Shown piece by piece: positions 34,671 through 46,720 of a DNA stretch of 64,000 bases. The DNA is taken from NCBI GenBank assembly GCA_001936135.1, contig CP012820.1:1736001-1800000 (forward strand). Direction: 5' to 3'. This DNA is from Saccharomycopsis fibuligera x Saccharomycopsis cf. fibuligera (lineage: Eukaryota; Ascomycota; Saccharomycetes; Ascoideales; Saccharomycopsidaceae). Position 1 is the first letter of the stretch, and the number at the start of each line of letters is the position of its first letter. The notes under the pieces are model-generated. The model saw nothing but the letters and a program-made list of their open reading frames with translations. It had not been told where the DNA came from and did not search any database. A program made the translations under genes and the position numbers.

Positions 34671-36644
34671 ATGGAACATACTTTGGTTTCTCACAACAAC
34701 AACCAGCCAATATACTCTAACGACATCAACTTTAACTCCATCAACTACTTGTCTCTGCAAGATGTCTCTCAAGTCCCGTTGCACAACCTCATCTACTCCT
34801 ACCAGTATGTGTGCAATGCCATCAGAACAGAGGAGCTTAACTTCAAGATTTGGGCCTTTGAAGATCCGGTGCTCACCGCCAACGGGCTTTACCACCGCGG
34901 AGAGTTCAGACACACCAGCAGCGACACAAAGTTCTACAGCAGCACAAAATTTGTGGACAGAAATATCATGACCAAGTTGCATCACGACCGCAAAAGCTAC
35001 TTGTCCAAGTTGAGCGTGAACAACAAGTCTTCCAGAGTCTACAAGAACTTTTCGTACAATGACGACAACTTCCTCAACTTGCATTCAACAAGCATCACCA
35101 ACTACTCTCCTTCAGAGGCTTGCCGCAAGTTTAAGAATTCAAACATGTACAACAACGAACGAGTGCAGTACTTAATTTGGAGAAACTGGAACAAGCAGCA
35201 CTTTGGCTTGCGCGATGCATCTGCGCAATGTAGCCGTCAGGTGTTGAATGATCAGTACACCCAGAAATTCCAAGAGGACGAAGACTGCGAGGTGGACCAG
35301 CAGCAGCCACAACAGGTGCCAATGTCGCTTATTGACCAACTTCACCGTTTGAAGTTCAACCAGTGTGAAGACAACGATTTCATGGCTCGTTACTTGACTC
35401 TTACCTTTGCTGACCAACACGACGTGTGTTATGGTCCCTTGGTCGCTTCTAAAGAGTTGACCAAAACAAACATCAACGAGCAAATTAAGTACGCTACTGC
35501 TGCTGACAGCTGTAAGACTGGTTCTTCTGTTGAAAGTTGCAGTAGCAATACAATTCCTGTGCCAAAGCGCAAAGTTAGTTTTGCTGATGCTGACGCTGAT
35601 GCTGATGCTGCTGAAGTAGTGAGCAGCGCTCCATCTAGTGTTTCTTCTGGATACTCTGACTCTCTTTTCAGCTGTACTAGGTCGATCAACTCTTCCCTTG
35701 GGTCTGCCTCGCTAATGCTTGAGCCTGAAACTGACAAAGGCTTTCTTTCTTCTATGGTTGATGAAGACACTATTGCAGCCAAGGTCACGCCAGCCAAGTC
35801 TGGCTTGAAAAGTTGCTTGAAGGCCAAATCCAAAAATCTATACCATGCCGACCTCGGAAACTCCAAGCAAATTCTCGTCTCATATCAGCAAGAGCTCAAC
35901 AAAAACAGATACTTTGCCAAACACAACAGCGCTGATAATCTGGTTACTGCCAGCCCTGAGTTCCCAGTTATGTTTTCTACAGAAGCTTGCCAAGCCAAGA
36001 TCGTTGAACTGCTCAGTGATGAAGAAATTTTTGCTAAACTTGCAAAGTATGAACAAATCGAGAAAAAATGCAACGACGAGTTTAATCACTTGAAGGAGTA
36101 CTGGAACGGGTTTTTGCACGACTATGAAGAAGAAAAATTGGAATGCATGTACTTTATGGAGATGAATATGATTACCCAAGAAGAGTTCAACAGAGCCATG
36201 AAACATCTTGACGATCAGTTGCAAGAAAAAAGAGCTTACAGTAACAAACAATGCAACTTGCAAAAAGTTAAACATAACAGAAACCGCAGCAAAATTAACA
36301 AGTTAAGATCTCTTCTTTCTGATTCATCCTCAGTTGACGGTGACGCTGTTCCAGTTAGAAAAATGATATCTAGACTGAAAAAAGTTGCTGCTTTGAAACA
36401 TGGTCATTTTGTTGAGGGTTTGGAAGAAGCTCGCATTGCAAATTTGCATAATTTTGTACCAAGAAGAACTAAAATCAGTAGAAACAACAACAAAATGATC
36501 GTGTTGCGCAATGTTATTGATGACAGCGACATTGATGAATACTATCAAGGTTTGTTTGCCAATTATAATGAATTGGATGAAGTTGTTTGCGATGTCATGC
36601 AACAGGATATGGGGCTAAAAGTTTACCAATGGGATTTGTTTTGA
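34671..36644 (+). CDS. Probable PP1-regulatory protein (Reg1/Reg2-like, tentative)
   Basis: Complete 657-residue protein. Residues 161-181 (NNERVQYLIWRNWNKQHFG) resemble the short W-x-x-W element of the fungal AreA/Reg1-type N-terminal domain (PF08550), with a second block at about 241-258 (TLTFADQHDVCYGPL). At 299-304 KRKVSF is a canonical RVxF motif for docking protein phosphatase 1 (Glc7), directly followed by an Ala-Asp repeat (residues 305-313). A further conserved-looking stretch is KSGLKSCLKAKSK (about 375-387). The C-terminal 200 residues are charged and helical (EKKCNDEFNHLKEYWNGFLHDYEEEKLE). No catalytic domain or membrane segment is seen. In Reg1/Reg2 this combination directs PP1 in glucose signalling; here that is inference from two short motifs. 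The gene stands behind the 9.8 kb gene-poor region, which suggests complex regulation. Confidence 0.75.
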   Translation: MEHTLVSHNNNQPIYSNDINFNSINYLSLQDVSQVPLHNLIYSYQYVCNAIRTEELNFKIWAFEDPVLTANGLYHRGEFRHTSSDTKFYSSTKFVDRNIMTKLHHDRKSYLSKLSVNNKSSRVYKNFSYNDDNFLNLHSTSITNYSPSEACRKFKNSNMYNNERVQYLIWRNWNKQHFGLRDASAQCSRQVLNDQYTQKFQEDEDCEVDQQQPQQVPMSLIDQLHRLKFNQCEDNDFMARYLTLTFADQHDVCYGPLVASKELTKTNINEQIKYATAADSCKTGSSVESCSSNTIPVPKRKVSFADADADADAAEVVSSAPSSVSSGYSDSLFSCTRSINSSLGSASLMLEPETDKGFLSSMVDEDTIAAKVTPAKSGLKSCLKAKSKNLYHADLGNSKQILVSYQQELNKNRYFAKHNSADNLVTASPEFPVMFSTEACQAKIVELLSDEEIFAKLAKYEQIEKKCNDEFNHLKEYWNGFLHDYEEEKLECMYFMEMNMITQEEFNRAMKHLDDQLQEKRAYSNKQCNLQKVKHNRNRSKINKLRSLLSDSSSVDGDAVPVRKMISRLKKVAALKHGHFVEGLEEARIANLHNFVPRRTKISRNNNKMIVLRNVIDDSDIDEYYQGLFANYNELDEVVCDVMQQDMGLKVYQWDLF

Positions 36645-36689
36645 GCAAAAAAGTCTTGTTTGCATTTTCAAAAAAAATGCTTGAGGCAG

Positions 36690-36746
36690 CTATACTATAT
36701 CACACTATACTACTATACTACATTATGCTATATTATACTATACTAA
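36690..36746. repeat. CTATA-type pentanucleotide repeat
   Basis: Imperfect array of TATAC/ACTAT units just after the stop codon of the preceding gene. Confidence 0.75.
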
Positions 36747-37156
36747 TACAATGACTTCGCGTCATTCAAAATTCCATTAAATCTGGTTTATCAATTTCTT
36801 TTATTTGTTTCCTCTTGTTATTTTCCGGTGTTGTTTTGATTCTGATTTATACCCTTATCTGGTTTTTTAAGTTGGCTTTGTTTTTTCCTGTCTTTCTCCA
36901 AAAGTCGTTTGGCTTTTCTGCTTTATCCTGTCCTTTGATTTCTTATTTGACTTTATTGCTTTATCGTTGAGTTTTTACGTTTTTGTTTTCAGGTAATGCT
37001 TTGTTGTTTCGATCTTGCTTTCTTTCTACTTTTTTCCTCTTCAATTCTCTACTTTTATCCTTACTATTATTCCTACTATTATTATTTGGCCTTTACTTCT
37101 CTACTGGTTATCACTTTAATTATTTTGGGGGTTTTTTATATTTCTTGACATTTTTA

Positions 37157-37197
37157 TATTATTATTATTATTATTATTATTGTTATTATTATTATTA
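37157..37197. repeat. ATT trinucleotide microsatellite
   Basis: About thirteen ATT units with one GTT interruption. Confidence 0.9.
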
Positions 37198-40100
37198 GTA
37201 TCACCACTCTCATCCTATATTATACTATACTATAATCTACTCTCCTTTTAACTGTTCCGCTCGTTTGTCTTTGCTTGATCTTATTTAATATTATCCTTTT
37301 CCACTTGATATACTATAACTGCGTCTATACTATATTTAATCAATAATTTGCTATCATTTGTGTTGAGCATCTATGATAAAAACTAAACGCCACTATGTTG
37401 CAATGTTAGTGAGTATGTGCTTTCGTAACTCACCAGAACAGCAAGATCGCTGAGTACAAGATTGTGATTTCGTCATATCCTCTATTCCATCGTCATATTT
37501 TTTCTTTTTCGATCGATGCTTGTTTGTTTTGGCTTGTTTGGTCATTCACTTCAAGATCTCCTTGTCTGATCCCCTTAGTTTGTTTGCTTGACATTTGATC
37601 GGCTCATATCTACGTTCTATAGATTATATAATATCGAAAAGACGTTTGTTAAACTCAAATATCAAGCAAAGCAGACAAACAATATTTAGATCGTTTCGTG
37701 CTCTTTTGTACTGCTGTTGCACATTTTCTTTTTTCCATCACTGAGCAATGTTGCTTTTGCATCATTTAGTGGAAAAGCCAATAGTTTCTGTAACACCGGA
37801 TGCGATCGAGTCTCTCTATGAGGAAAAAAAGAAACAAGACGTAGATCTAAGACATCCACACGGGAAAACAAAGCGGTGCTGTTGGAATAAGTAAACATTC
37901 AACAAGGCTATAGATGAACAAACAATTGAGCAAACAAACAAGCAGAAAAACAAAGAAGACAAAAGACACATGCTTTACTATTTCTTTAACAGCCAAAGAA
38001 GAATTGAATATTAGCTATTATTAGTGCTAACGCATCGCTATTCGTGCCCTTGTACCCATTAATTGGAAATCGACGTGAAAATTCTGGCGTAAGCAACTTT
38101 ACCTTGCCTTATTTATTTTCTTTTTTCCGACAAAAGGATGTACAACGTTACAGAAATAAAATCACAGCAGCCATAATCTACAGATAGATTCTAATGATGA
38201 CTTGATTTGGCAAAGGTAATGTTTCCAGCTCAGCTCACGGTCATTCAACTATTGTTGCGCACAGTTATAGCAGCTGCTAAAATTAGACGTGTGTGCGTCG
38301 AGGACATCAAAGTTTTAAGTGAAGCCTGACATTGATCGATAATGTAAAACGGTCCCGAGTCGAATCAATTGACAGCAGATGCGGCAAACGCAAAGCTTTC
38401 AGGTCATCCTTTTTTCTTTTTTTAATCTTTCTACTAATGTCTATTTTCAAACCATTGACTTGCCAACAATCAATATTCACAATCTCGTGTTGGTAGACGT
38501 TCAGCGTTTTTTATCAAGTGTCTTTTGACGACTAGCTATATTTTTAAATTTAAATAATTGCTTAATTGGGCGGTTGAATTTTGATGTGAATGAAGTCCTG
38601 GGTTTTGAAAATGCACGCCAGTTTCTTTCGAAGAAAATTGAAGAGTAATGTCAGATTAACTGTACTCGGGAATTTTCATGCTACGCTGGTGAAGACCGAT
38701 AATAGCGACAGATACTGATTGTCAGCTTATGATACTGCAGATCAGATTCATCCATGTTATGTTTTCCGGATGCTCGTCTAGGAAACTTTTAAGGAACTAT
38801 CAGACTTTCAGGCGAATGTGGGGCGTGCACGGTATCGGTGACGAGCATTGTCTTTCGCTCTTGACTGTGGTTTCTGGGTTGGCGATAGCAGCATAATAAG
38901 GGGCCTAATGCCATAGCAGTACTCCTGAAACTCAGTCTGCACTTACTTTGTGATCGAGTAATCAAAACATTTTGCAAATTGACGTCAAACGTCAATGCAT
39001 GTCAAAAACTAAAGAAAGAGGAACGTCTACAGAGACAGTTTACCAGCATTCAAGGCACTACTTATGCCACATCTATACGAAGGTCTGCGTTTAGTGGTGT
39101 TGCAGATATTAAGCTACAGCACAATAAGTCTTAACCCTTCAGCTATTTTTACGTTGACGCACATCCCCGGAACCATTTAAAACCACGGCTGCTATTGCCA
39201 TTGGCGGCAACGGTGGTGATAGCACCCACTTTGCAATGGTTATCTTACAACTGTCTGGTCTGTTTCAGAACTTTTTGCCGAAGTGATCAGCGAGAGGATG
39301 GCTTAGTTATCATGTTTCTTTTTTTGTGTCTTCTTACGTGATTTGATTGATGTGCAACGAACCATACTTTCACATTTTTCCGCCTTGGCTCGCATTGTTC
39401 TGTCTCATGTCTGGCTCTGCCAATATAATGTGCTTGCAACCGTGGTTGTCTTTTTATAGCGGCAGCTGCTTGTTGCCGGGGACACTTTTGAGCACCCACC
39501 AGTTAAAACAAAATACGGTTTACGTTGATGTTTCGCAGAACTATTTGCACGGTGATCAGCTTTGGTATAAGAAGTAATAGTGGCACAGCTGATATGATTT
39601 TTTCCCCGTAAATTCTTGACTTTTTGACTTGAGCCAGTCAAGAATGGGAAAATCATCCCTCGCAGTAATGACCAAACTCAGGTACAATGACCGCGATGCT
39701 GTCATTAGTTTTTTGTCTAGTATTTCTCATGTCTGGTTGAAAAGACTTTATATGTTCCAACGTCGTTCAGCCAACGCTAAACTTGCACGCCATTTTACTT
39801 GTCTAGTGTTTTGTGAACCTGTATTATGGATCTCATATTCATTGAAAGATTTTATTAAGAAAAGTTTTCCAAGACAATTTCCGCTCGAGGATTGAAGAGA
39901 GTGCAACCAAGACTGCTGTAATATCGTAAAAAATGCCCCATATGATTGTTCCCGGTAACTTCCGCGTTGTCTGCTATTTTTTTTCCCATTAAATACAACA
40001 GCAACAAGAGAAACAATGGTTTTTGTATGGTCATTTGGTGGGAGGCAAATTGCGAAGCCAGATATGACTACCAAGTGAGTACCACAACACGATTATGTAT

Positions 40101-42075
40101 TAAACTGCATTTTATGGGTTTATGGTCTCTATGGAACACATCAATTCTCTCAAAACTTTGTTTTCATAACAAACAGTCAGAACGTGCAACAATAAGTTAG
40201 ACAAACGGCATCAAGAGCAAGGTGTTTTTGCAGTAAAATATGGCTCATGCTCTTTGCCTGTTATGGCTACGTTGATAGTCGCTGCAAGAAGGTTTATCTT
40301 GACATATCTCGAAAGGGTACTCTCTATTACTGCATATGGTGCTGAAAATATCGCGTGGATGTACAAAGTATAGCTGCTGCACCTCTTTTTAGTTGATGAC
40401 GGCAAGTGCAGCTTAGGCCAAATCTAACCAAAGTGAAAGACTGCTCAAGGTTGACGTGAATAGCGTTACCCAATTGACTTTTCTTTGATCCTTTTTTGGC
40501 AAGTACTCTGGGTAACAAAAATACAGCTCTGCTTTCTTGAATGCTACGCAAATGGTTATCTAGCTAGCAAACTTTACTCGCTGGTTCTTGCTTGGTCAGT
40601 CCACTACTCAAAGCCCATGAAAGTGCTAGCGAGGTATATCAATACAACGGCATTAGAACCCCCAGACATAGGATCGTCTGAATTGCAATGTTACATTGCG
40701 TATAACGGCAAACGATAATCAAAAATTTATCGTCTATCTTTCTGTTTCAAGGCAGGGCGTAAAGAAACCTGCTCACTGATGGGAGGTGCCACTAAATCGG
40801 GTTTTCCTGAGCGCCGATCAAACACCACGGCTCTCCATCAATATGGTTCTGCTACTAGCTGCCAAACAATCATCTCCAGCTGGGAACGGGTGTATGCCAA
40901 AATTTCCTTATTTGCTAGTTAGATTGAGATCAATAACTTTTAACGTTATCTTTCTGATTAAACTATGCTCTTGTATTTCTCGATGGACAATGCCAGCGTG
41001 CAAAGCAGCTACGTAGCCGACACGGCCACTTTCGGAAAAAATTCTACTTGGGCCAAAGGGCTACAATCACCTTCCGTAAAGGTGGAATCAGCTACAATAG
41101 TAAGGAACAGCGACTGCAACAAACCGAAGCGATCAAGTTCATACGTCATGCCCCTATTATAATAAACGTCTGCAAAATAAAACTTCTCAAACTGCTTATA
41201 ACTTAAGACGCCACTAATTGTAGTAAAACGATATTGTAGTGCCGCGTCACATTTTGTTCTCGAAACGCTCTTCTGCCGAGATACAACATTATCATCAGCA
41301 CGTTTAAGAATCTGCCTCAGTGGCCTCGCTACTTACTAACCTCTCGGTCTATTGTACTTGTAATGACTGTACAGTTAGCATCAGCATCCCCACTCTGGAT
41401 GCACTCCCCGGAAAAACTCCAAACCAATTAAATGAACGAACGATATAACAGTTATGGATGATCTCGATCATTACTTATCATATCAAAAGTATTTTCGCTA
41501 GATTTGATGTGCTGTCCATGATTTTGAGTAAAAAGTAAATTGTGGCAGGTGCGCTTCATCTTTTTGGCCACGGATAGTCAACGCGAATTAAGGTTTATTA
41601 AAAGCCGACCATTGCTTCTGTGTTGTTAGTACTGTCATGGAATCGTGAACTGCTATTTTTGGGTAAGCCTATATATGGCAACCTAGATCGAGATAAAATT
41701 TATGGAATACAAAACGATATACTTTGATTTAGGACCCATATTTTTGGTCCTCTACCAATGTATAGCTATGCATGTAGAAGTGCCATCATTCTGGGATCAT
41801 CAGATGGGCGCTTAAATACCAACAAGGAAAAGGTAAACAAATACAATCGCCAGCTTCAATTCTATTAGAGGATATGGCTGGCGCTTCATTATTTGCTTCT
41901 GGAAGAAGTGCACGAAATTGAAAGCTTGGCACTATTTGGTTCAGTTATAGAGACGCTGCGTGTTTATAATACTCACCAATCGTTAAAATTGCCAAAACCA
42001 TAGTGTTTTGTTCACATTTGCGCATTATCTTGTCCGATGAGCTAAGACTGAATGCCGAGCTGACTGAGCTGCAAT

Positions 42076-44045
42076 ATGGAAAAAATCGCAATTGTTCCCT
42101 TTAAGATATCTGGTACGTTAGACTCTTTTGTTTTCCTACAAAGACAAGATTATGGCCATCGTACCAATGCCCAGAACCTTTAGTATCATGGAGGAAATGC
42201 AGCTTAACGGCAGCCCTCCGAGTTCATGCCTTTCGCATACTAACCAGCATGTATTCCGTAGGTGATAAGCAGATTCTCAAGCAAGAAGAGGACATCGAAA
42301 TTGAAAATATTGAGGAACACAAAGCCGTCCTCTACACGAAGCAAAACTCTAAAGATGATAAAGCAAACATAGACATTAATGTCCAGCTTGGCGCTGCTGG
42401 AGTATTCGTTTACAATATAACAATTAAAGAAAAACTTTTGCTAAATATCTACAACTCTTTACCGTCAGAAATTTCGGATACCATCAGTTATGAAAAGCTA
42501 AGGTACTTGATACGATCTTTGCTTTTAGATTTAGAAACAGTTGGCAATAGTGAAGATTCAGAGTATAATGAAATTGAAGACGGAAACTGTTATGACCCAA
42601 TAATGTTGCATAATTGTGTGCTAGAGTCAGAGCTTGTGATTAGACCCAATTATGAAAGTTATTATAACTTGCACGTTAATGAAAAATTCGAGACTGGTGG
42701 TAATATTAATGGAAGCGGGAAAGCAAATATGCCTCAGCTTTTTAATTTAAACTTCAATAAGCGTATTTGCACTTTCAAAATTACAGACAATGATACATTG
42801 CGAGATTCGCAAGAAAAAGAATTCCAGCTAAACTTGCAAACTCAGGACTATTTATATCTTGCTAAAAAATTATCAGATAAGAGGAAATTTGATTGTTATA
42901 AATGGAAACTCAAATACAATGAGCAACGTGAAAAAAGTGAGGTCCTATCGACTCAGCTTGATGAAGTTGTGCAGCGGTATGAGGATAAAATATTAAAAAT
43001 TGAATATGCTGCGATCCAGTTGGTGAATGAAAAGAAACGCAAAATTCGAAAGCTAGTAGAGTTGTTGGAAGCTAATGAAAGAGAAATTGATAGTGACACT
43101 AGCGAACTTGACTTCATCAATGGTGAGGATTTATTACATTCTCAGGTAGAAAACTTTGAAAGTGATGAAGAAGAGGAAGAAGAAACAGAAAGCAGAAAAG
43201 AAAGTTCTTATAGTGCAAGTCCAAAGCCCACACCACAGGCTCCAGGAACTAGAAATGCCAATCTGATCAGTCCAAGAAAAAGAAGAACTCAAGGTAAGAA
43301 TACTATTATAAAAAGAAGAAAAGAAAGTCAATATAGTGGTTTCGAAAGTACCCCAATGCTGATAAACACACAACAGCAAGGTCAGCCAGAAAGCCCGCAA
43401 ATATCATTGCTAACGCCCAACACTCAGCGGTCAATCAGGATAAAGCGAGAAGGGAATGATTATGATGCCATCTTGAAGAAAGAAGACTCTGGTACGCCTA
43501 GTCCTGCTACTAATAGAATGGAAAAATCGCCAGAGCAAATTGTTTTGGGGACTGACGTTTCTGACAATGAAGAAGAAGGAACTGTCGCCAGTAAACCTGA
43601 AAATAATAGTTACTATGGCATCAAAAAACTTAATTTTGAGTCAATGGATGAAGAAACAGGAAAAAAGACGCAGACAAGTGGGTCTAAGGTGCCATTCAAG
43701 GCTAAATATCAAGCAAAGCCAGGCATGGAGCGCAGTTTCGAAGACGACTATAAGTATGCTCATCGCGGAGGCAGAAAAAAGTCGAGACTTGTTCGCAGTG
43801 CTGCTACTACTGCAGGATCAGATGCTGCAAGCACACATAGCGGTGGTTCACCTCATGATACCTCAACTGTAAGTAATAATGGATCGTTTGAGGGCCATAG
43901 AGATGTAAGTCAAGCTCATTATTTAAATAAAGACCGCAAAAGTGATAACGCAAGAAGTGATAGCGATAAAGAAGCATCCAATGATGGCACTGATATTGAT
44001 GATGACGATGCTACTGATGCCAGTGATGAACACACTGATATGTAA
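42076..44045 (+). CDS. LIF1: Lif1, XRCC4-family NHEJ protein (spliced)
   Basis: Partner of DNA ligase IV (Dnl4) in non-homologous end joining. Proposed model: join(42076..42112,42262..44045), 606 residues. Exon 1 encodes MEKIAIVPFKIS, a short beta strand like the first strand of the XRCC4 head. Residues about 13-190 form the head. Residues about 210-290 are the long helical stalk; YAAIQLVNEKKRKIRKLVELLE matches the region MVTLLNEKKKKIRELHEIL of S. cerevisiae Lif1 that engages the ligase. Then come basic stretches (SPRKRRTQGK, IIKRRKES) suggesting nuclear import and a long disordered tail ending in Asp/Ser clusters. In S. cerevisiae Lif1 a similar acidic end, once phosphorylated, binds Xrs2. 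An unspliced reading from ATG 42249 would give 598 residues with four different N-terminal residues in place of exon 1. Convergent with the zinc-cluster gene. Confidence 0.88.
42113..42261 (+). other. Predicted LIF1 intron
   Basis: 149 bases: donor GTACGT at 42113, an exact TACTAAC branch site at 42238-42244 and acceptor GTAG ending at 42261, 18 bases past the branch A. Exon phases match (G|GT, Gly). The intron has an in-frame stop if retained. Confidence 0.8.
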
Positions 44046-44395
44046 ACTTATATATTTTACCTCAAAATAGAAAAAAGGAATATATTAGAGCTTAAAGAAA
44101 CATGCTGTTTCAAAGAAATTGATCTGGTAAGAAAGAATGCAGTACAAGCTGCTTAGGAAGTTTAAGTAAAAGCTTCAATAGAAGAGTAGCGAAAAATGGT
44201 TAACAGAGCGACAAAATAAAATTATTGCCATAGTAGGACTAATAGTAAACATTGAAAATCAGTTTTAATATAGAATCGCGCAAGAATTAAACATAACGAA
44301 CTGATTAATCTAAACAAAAAAAGGGAAACAATCAGAAGGTGTTCTTAAAAAATTTTCGAGTTTAGACAAAGTCTAGACCTGATAGTTCGTATTTG
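44046..44395. other. Convergent intergenic region
   Basis: 350 bases of A/T-rich 3' flanks between LIF1 and the zinc-cluster gene; nothing else seen. Confidence 0.7.
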
Positions 44396-46720
44396 CTAGT
44401 TAAACTTTTGTCTTCTAGGGATTTTCAAATCTAGTATCATTGCCCGATCAGGCAAAAAATTATGCAAATTAATTTCATTGCTCTTAAAATCACTGTCACC
44501 AAAATAATTTTCTGCAGAATTATTCAAATTCGGACGATAATCCACATTCTTGACCAACCCGAACTCATTGAGTTTGATGTACTCAATAGGCAATTTGTCT
44601 AATTGATAACCAACCAATGCCAACTGCTGCCGCACTAGCTGGTAGTTTTCATCAACATTAACATTGATGTCAAAGCCGCGATCGCAGAACATGACATTAT
44701 CCTTATTAGTCGGCCACTGAAGCAACAAGGAGCCACTATCTTGCGGATCTACGTAATTTGGATCATTAACTGGATAATGCTTGTACTGAATGATAGTATT
44801 GCGGACGGTAGGGATCGCTGTTTCTTTAATAGATTTGATCTTTCGTGACTTGAAACGAATCTGGTCAAATCGTGGGTCATCGGGGTAAAGATTGCGGATC
44901 TTCAAATTACGCAAGTATAAAGTCATGCGGTACTTGAGCCATGAAACTAGTCTTGTGATGTACACCACCTTGCGATAAAGCCGCTCGTGAATTTCAGCAG
45001 CTTTGGGGTTCGTTGATGTGTTAAATGCGCTTGCAAGCTTGCCGAATAGTGAGTCAATCAACTGCATGCTGAACCCGTTGTAGTTTATAATTCCAGAAAA
45101 TTTTGTTGAAAAAAGAAAAAGTGTCTCTGGAAGAAAACTATCTAAGACCACCCCGGAAGCGTACCAGAAAATATAAATTAGTGTTTCCACTGCATTCATG
45201 GATGATGCTTTATCTTCCAAAAATACCACCAGACATGGATGTTTTGAAAAATAAGCCTTCACCACCTTAAAGATTTCGCTCGGTTCATAAGCGCAGATGA
45301 GTGTTTCGTTGTGTTTCTCGAGCAAATCATTGTTATTGAGGACACTTTCGTCAAGAAGTTGCCTCAAATCTTTAAGTTCAGCAAGTGTCTTGCCGTTTAA
45401 TGGCAAATCATTTTCGGATATTATGCTAATTAGATCCACAACCTCGTCTTGGAACTCCTGTACTATAGTTAGGGGGTAATTTGGAATAAAGATTGAATTG
45501 ATATTTTTGTTGTGAAAGACACCGCACCACTGAAGTAATTTTGTCGTGAAAAGGATATCATCATATTCCAAGCTCGACTTGTCTGGATACTTATCAGCAA
45601 TCAAACTGACTCTCTCTACAAGCTGGTGAATTGTGGCTGTTGAAATGAAACCATCCACAAATATCGGCACGGTCCGAAGATTATCTTCCGCGAAGAATGC
45701 TAAAGTGAAAGTTAAACAAGAATAATACACAATGTTTTTCACAATCCTGTAGTAGGTAATGTCGGATAGCTGTTGCTGTGAGTTTAATCTCTCAATGGTG
45801 CGTTGTGCTAATTTTAACCCCACTAACTTAGAGAAAATGCCCTGCTTTTTCACAAAATCAATTTGTTTCTCAGTATGCTTGATTTCCAAGAACGGTTTTG
45901 AGAATTCAGTCAATATGGTAAAGCAGGCTCTAGCTATCGCTGAATGGAACGCAAGGATTGATCTTTTCCCTTCAACGCTCATGTCATGATACCAAAAAAA
46001 CATTTCGTTCTTGAAAAGGCCCATACGCGGATCGTCCTCGCCACAGACGAGCTGCAAGTGGTAGGTGGAAAACATATCTTGGTAACGCAGTTTACTCACT
46101 TTGATCACTGAGAAAACCGTTGGTTCATAAACGTAGGCAGGTAAGGGTGACGTTTTTGGAGCAATGGAAAGGCCGCCCATTTGACTGTTAAATTGTTGTT
46201 CCCAATTGTTGTGACTTAATGAAGAAGCCGGAACAGTATCGTTACTATAGTTGTGAGAACCACCGCCATTGCCATTGCTAACGTTATTGAAATCTAACTT
46301 TGAAAAGTAACCTTTCGCAGGGCCTAGCTTTTCTTTGCGTCGCAGACTGCTCGTTGACGGTAATGATGACGGTGGTGACGATGAGTTCCCAAGAGACAAT
46401 TTCTCCACATTAAAATAAAAGTTGCCCTGGGATAGTGATGACTGGAGCTCCTTGTCATGATGATCTAAGATAGAGGGCGACTTGGATACTGTTCCTCTTT
46501 CTTTATGCTGCTGAATGATGTGATTCTTCTCTTGCTCAGACAAATCTAGAAATGTGCATCTTAAGTTTCTGTCTTGGCAGTTGTAACATTGGTCCAACTC
46601 TTCGCCACACTTGATTCTGCGCTGTCGGCAGTTCAAGCAGCCTAGCTTCGACTTCTTGTGTTTTTGCTTTTTGCGGTTGATAATCTTGCTATGAGCATTT
46701 GGATGTTGAATATTGCTCAT
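44396..46720 (-). CDS. Zn2Cys6 zinc-cluster transcription factor
   Basis: Complete 774-residue protein. A binuclear zinc cluster lies at residues 28-55: GCLNCRQRRIKCGEELDQC then YNCQDRNLRC, spacing C-X2-C-X6-C-X6-C-X2-C-X6-C, flanked by a basic stretch (KKQKHKKSK). This is the Gal4-type DNA-binding domain, expected to recognise CGG-type half sites. No clear coiled-coil dimerisation region follows. Residues 60-190 are low-complexity, and residues about 200-700 form a largely helical regulatory region typical of this class (for example a YHLQLVCGEDDPRMGLFKNE block). The CTFLDLSEQEKN continuation after the cluster is reminiscent of the Upc2-like branch of fungal zinc-cluster proteins, but I cannot name an orthologue. 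Divergently transcribed from the MOCOS-like gene with a 954-base shared promoter, so co-regulation or control of that gene is possible but unproven. Confidence 0.9.
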   Translation of the reverse strand: MSNIQHPNAHSKIINRKKQKHKKSKLGCLNCRQRRIKCGEELDQCYNCQDRNLRCTFLDLSEQEKNHIIQQHKERGTVSKSPSILDHHDKELQSSLSQGNFYFNVEKLSLGNSSSPPSSLPSTSSLRRKEKLGPAKGYFSKLDFNNVSNGNGGGSHNYSNDTVPASSLSHNNWEQQFNSQMGGLSIAPKTSPLPAYVYEPTVFSVIKVSKLRYQDMFSTYHLQLVCGEDDPRMGLFKNEMFFWYHDMSVEGKRSILAFHSAIARACFTILTEFSKPFLEIKHTEKQIDFVKKQGIFSKLVGLKLAQRTIERLNSQQQLSDITYYRIVKNIVYYSCLTFTLAFFAEDNLRTVPIFVDGFISTATIHQLVERVSLIADKYPDKSSLEYDDILFTTKLLQWCGVFHNKNINSIFIPNYPLTIVQEFQDEVVDLISIISENDLPLNGKTLAELKDLRQLLDESVLNNNDLLEKHNETLICAYEPSEIFKVVKAYFSKHPCLVVFLEDKASSMNAVETLIYIFWYASGVVLDSFLPETLFLFSTKFSGIINYNGFSMQLIDSLFGKLASAFNTSTNPKAAEIHERLYRKVVYITRLVSWLKYRMTLYLRNLKIRNLYPDDPRFDQIRFKSRKIKSIKETAIPTVRNTIIQYKHYPVNDPNYVDPQDSGSLLLQWPTNKDNVMFCDRGFDINVNVDENYQLVRQQLALVGYQLDKLPIEYIKLNEFGLVKNVDYRPNLNNSAENYFGDSDFKSNEINLHNFLPDRAMILDLKIPRRQKFN

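Larger units (their letters stand above)
36645..42075. other. 5.4 kb gene-free region
   Basis: No supported gene. It begins with CTATA-type repeats (36690-36746) and a T-rich 3' flank, an ATT microsatellite at 37157-37197, then ordinary A/T-rich sequence. Frames of 60-108 codons around 39287-40405 overlap one another on both strands and carry no recognisable motif; most lack an ATG. Confidence 0.5.

Noticed and set aside
39287-40405. Cluster of 60-108 codon frames
   Set aside because: Most lack an ATG and overlap in opposite strands; no motif recognised.
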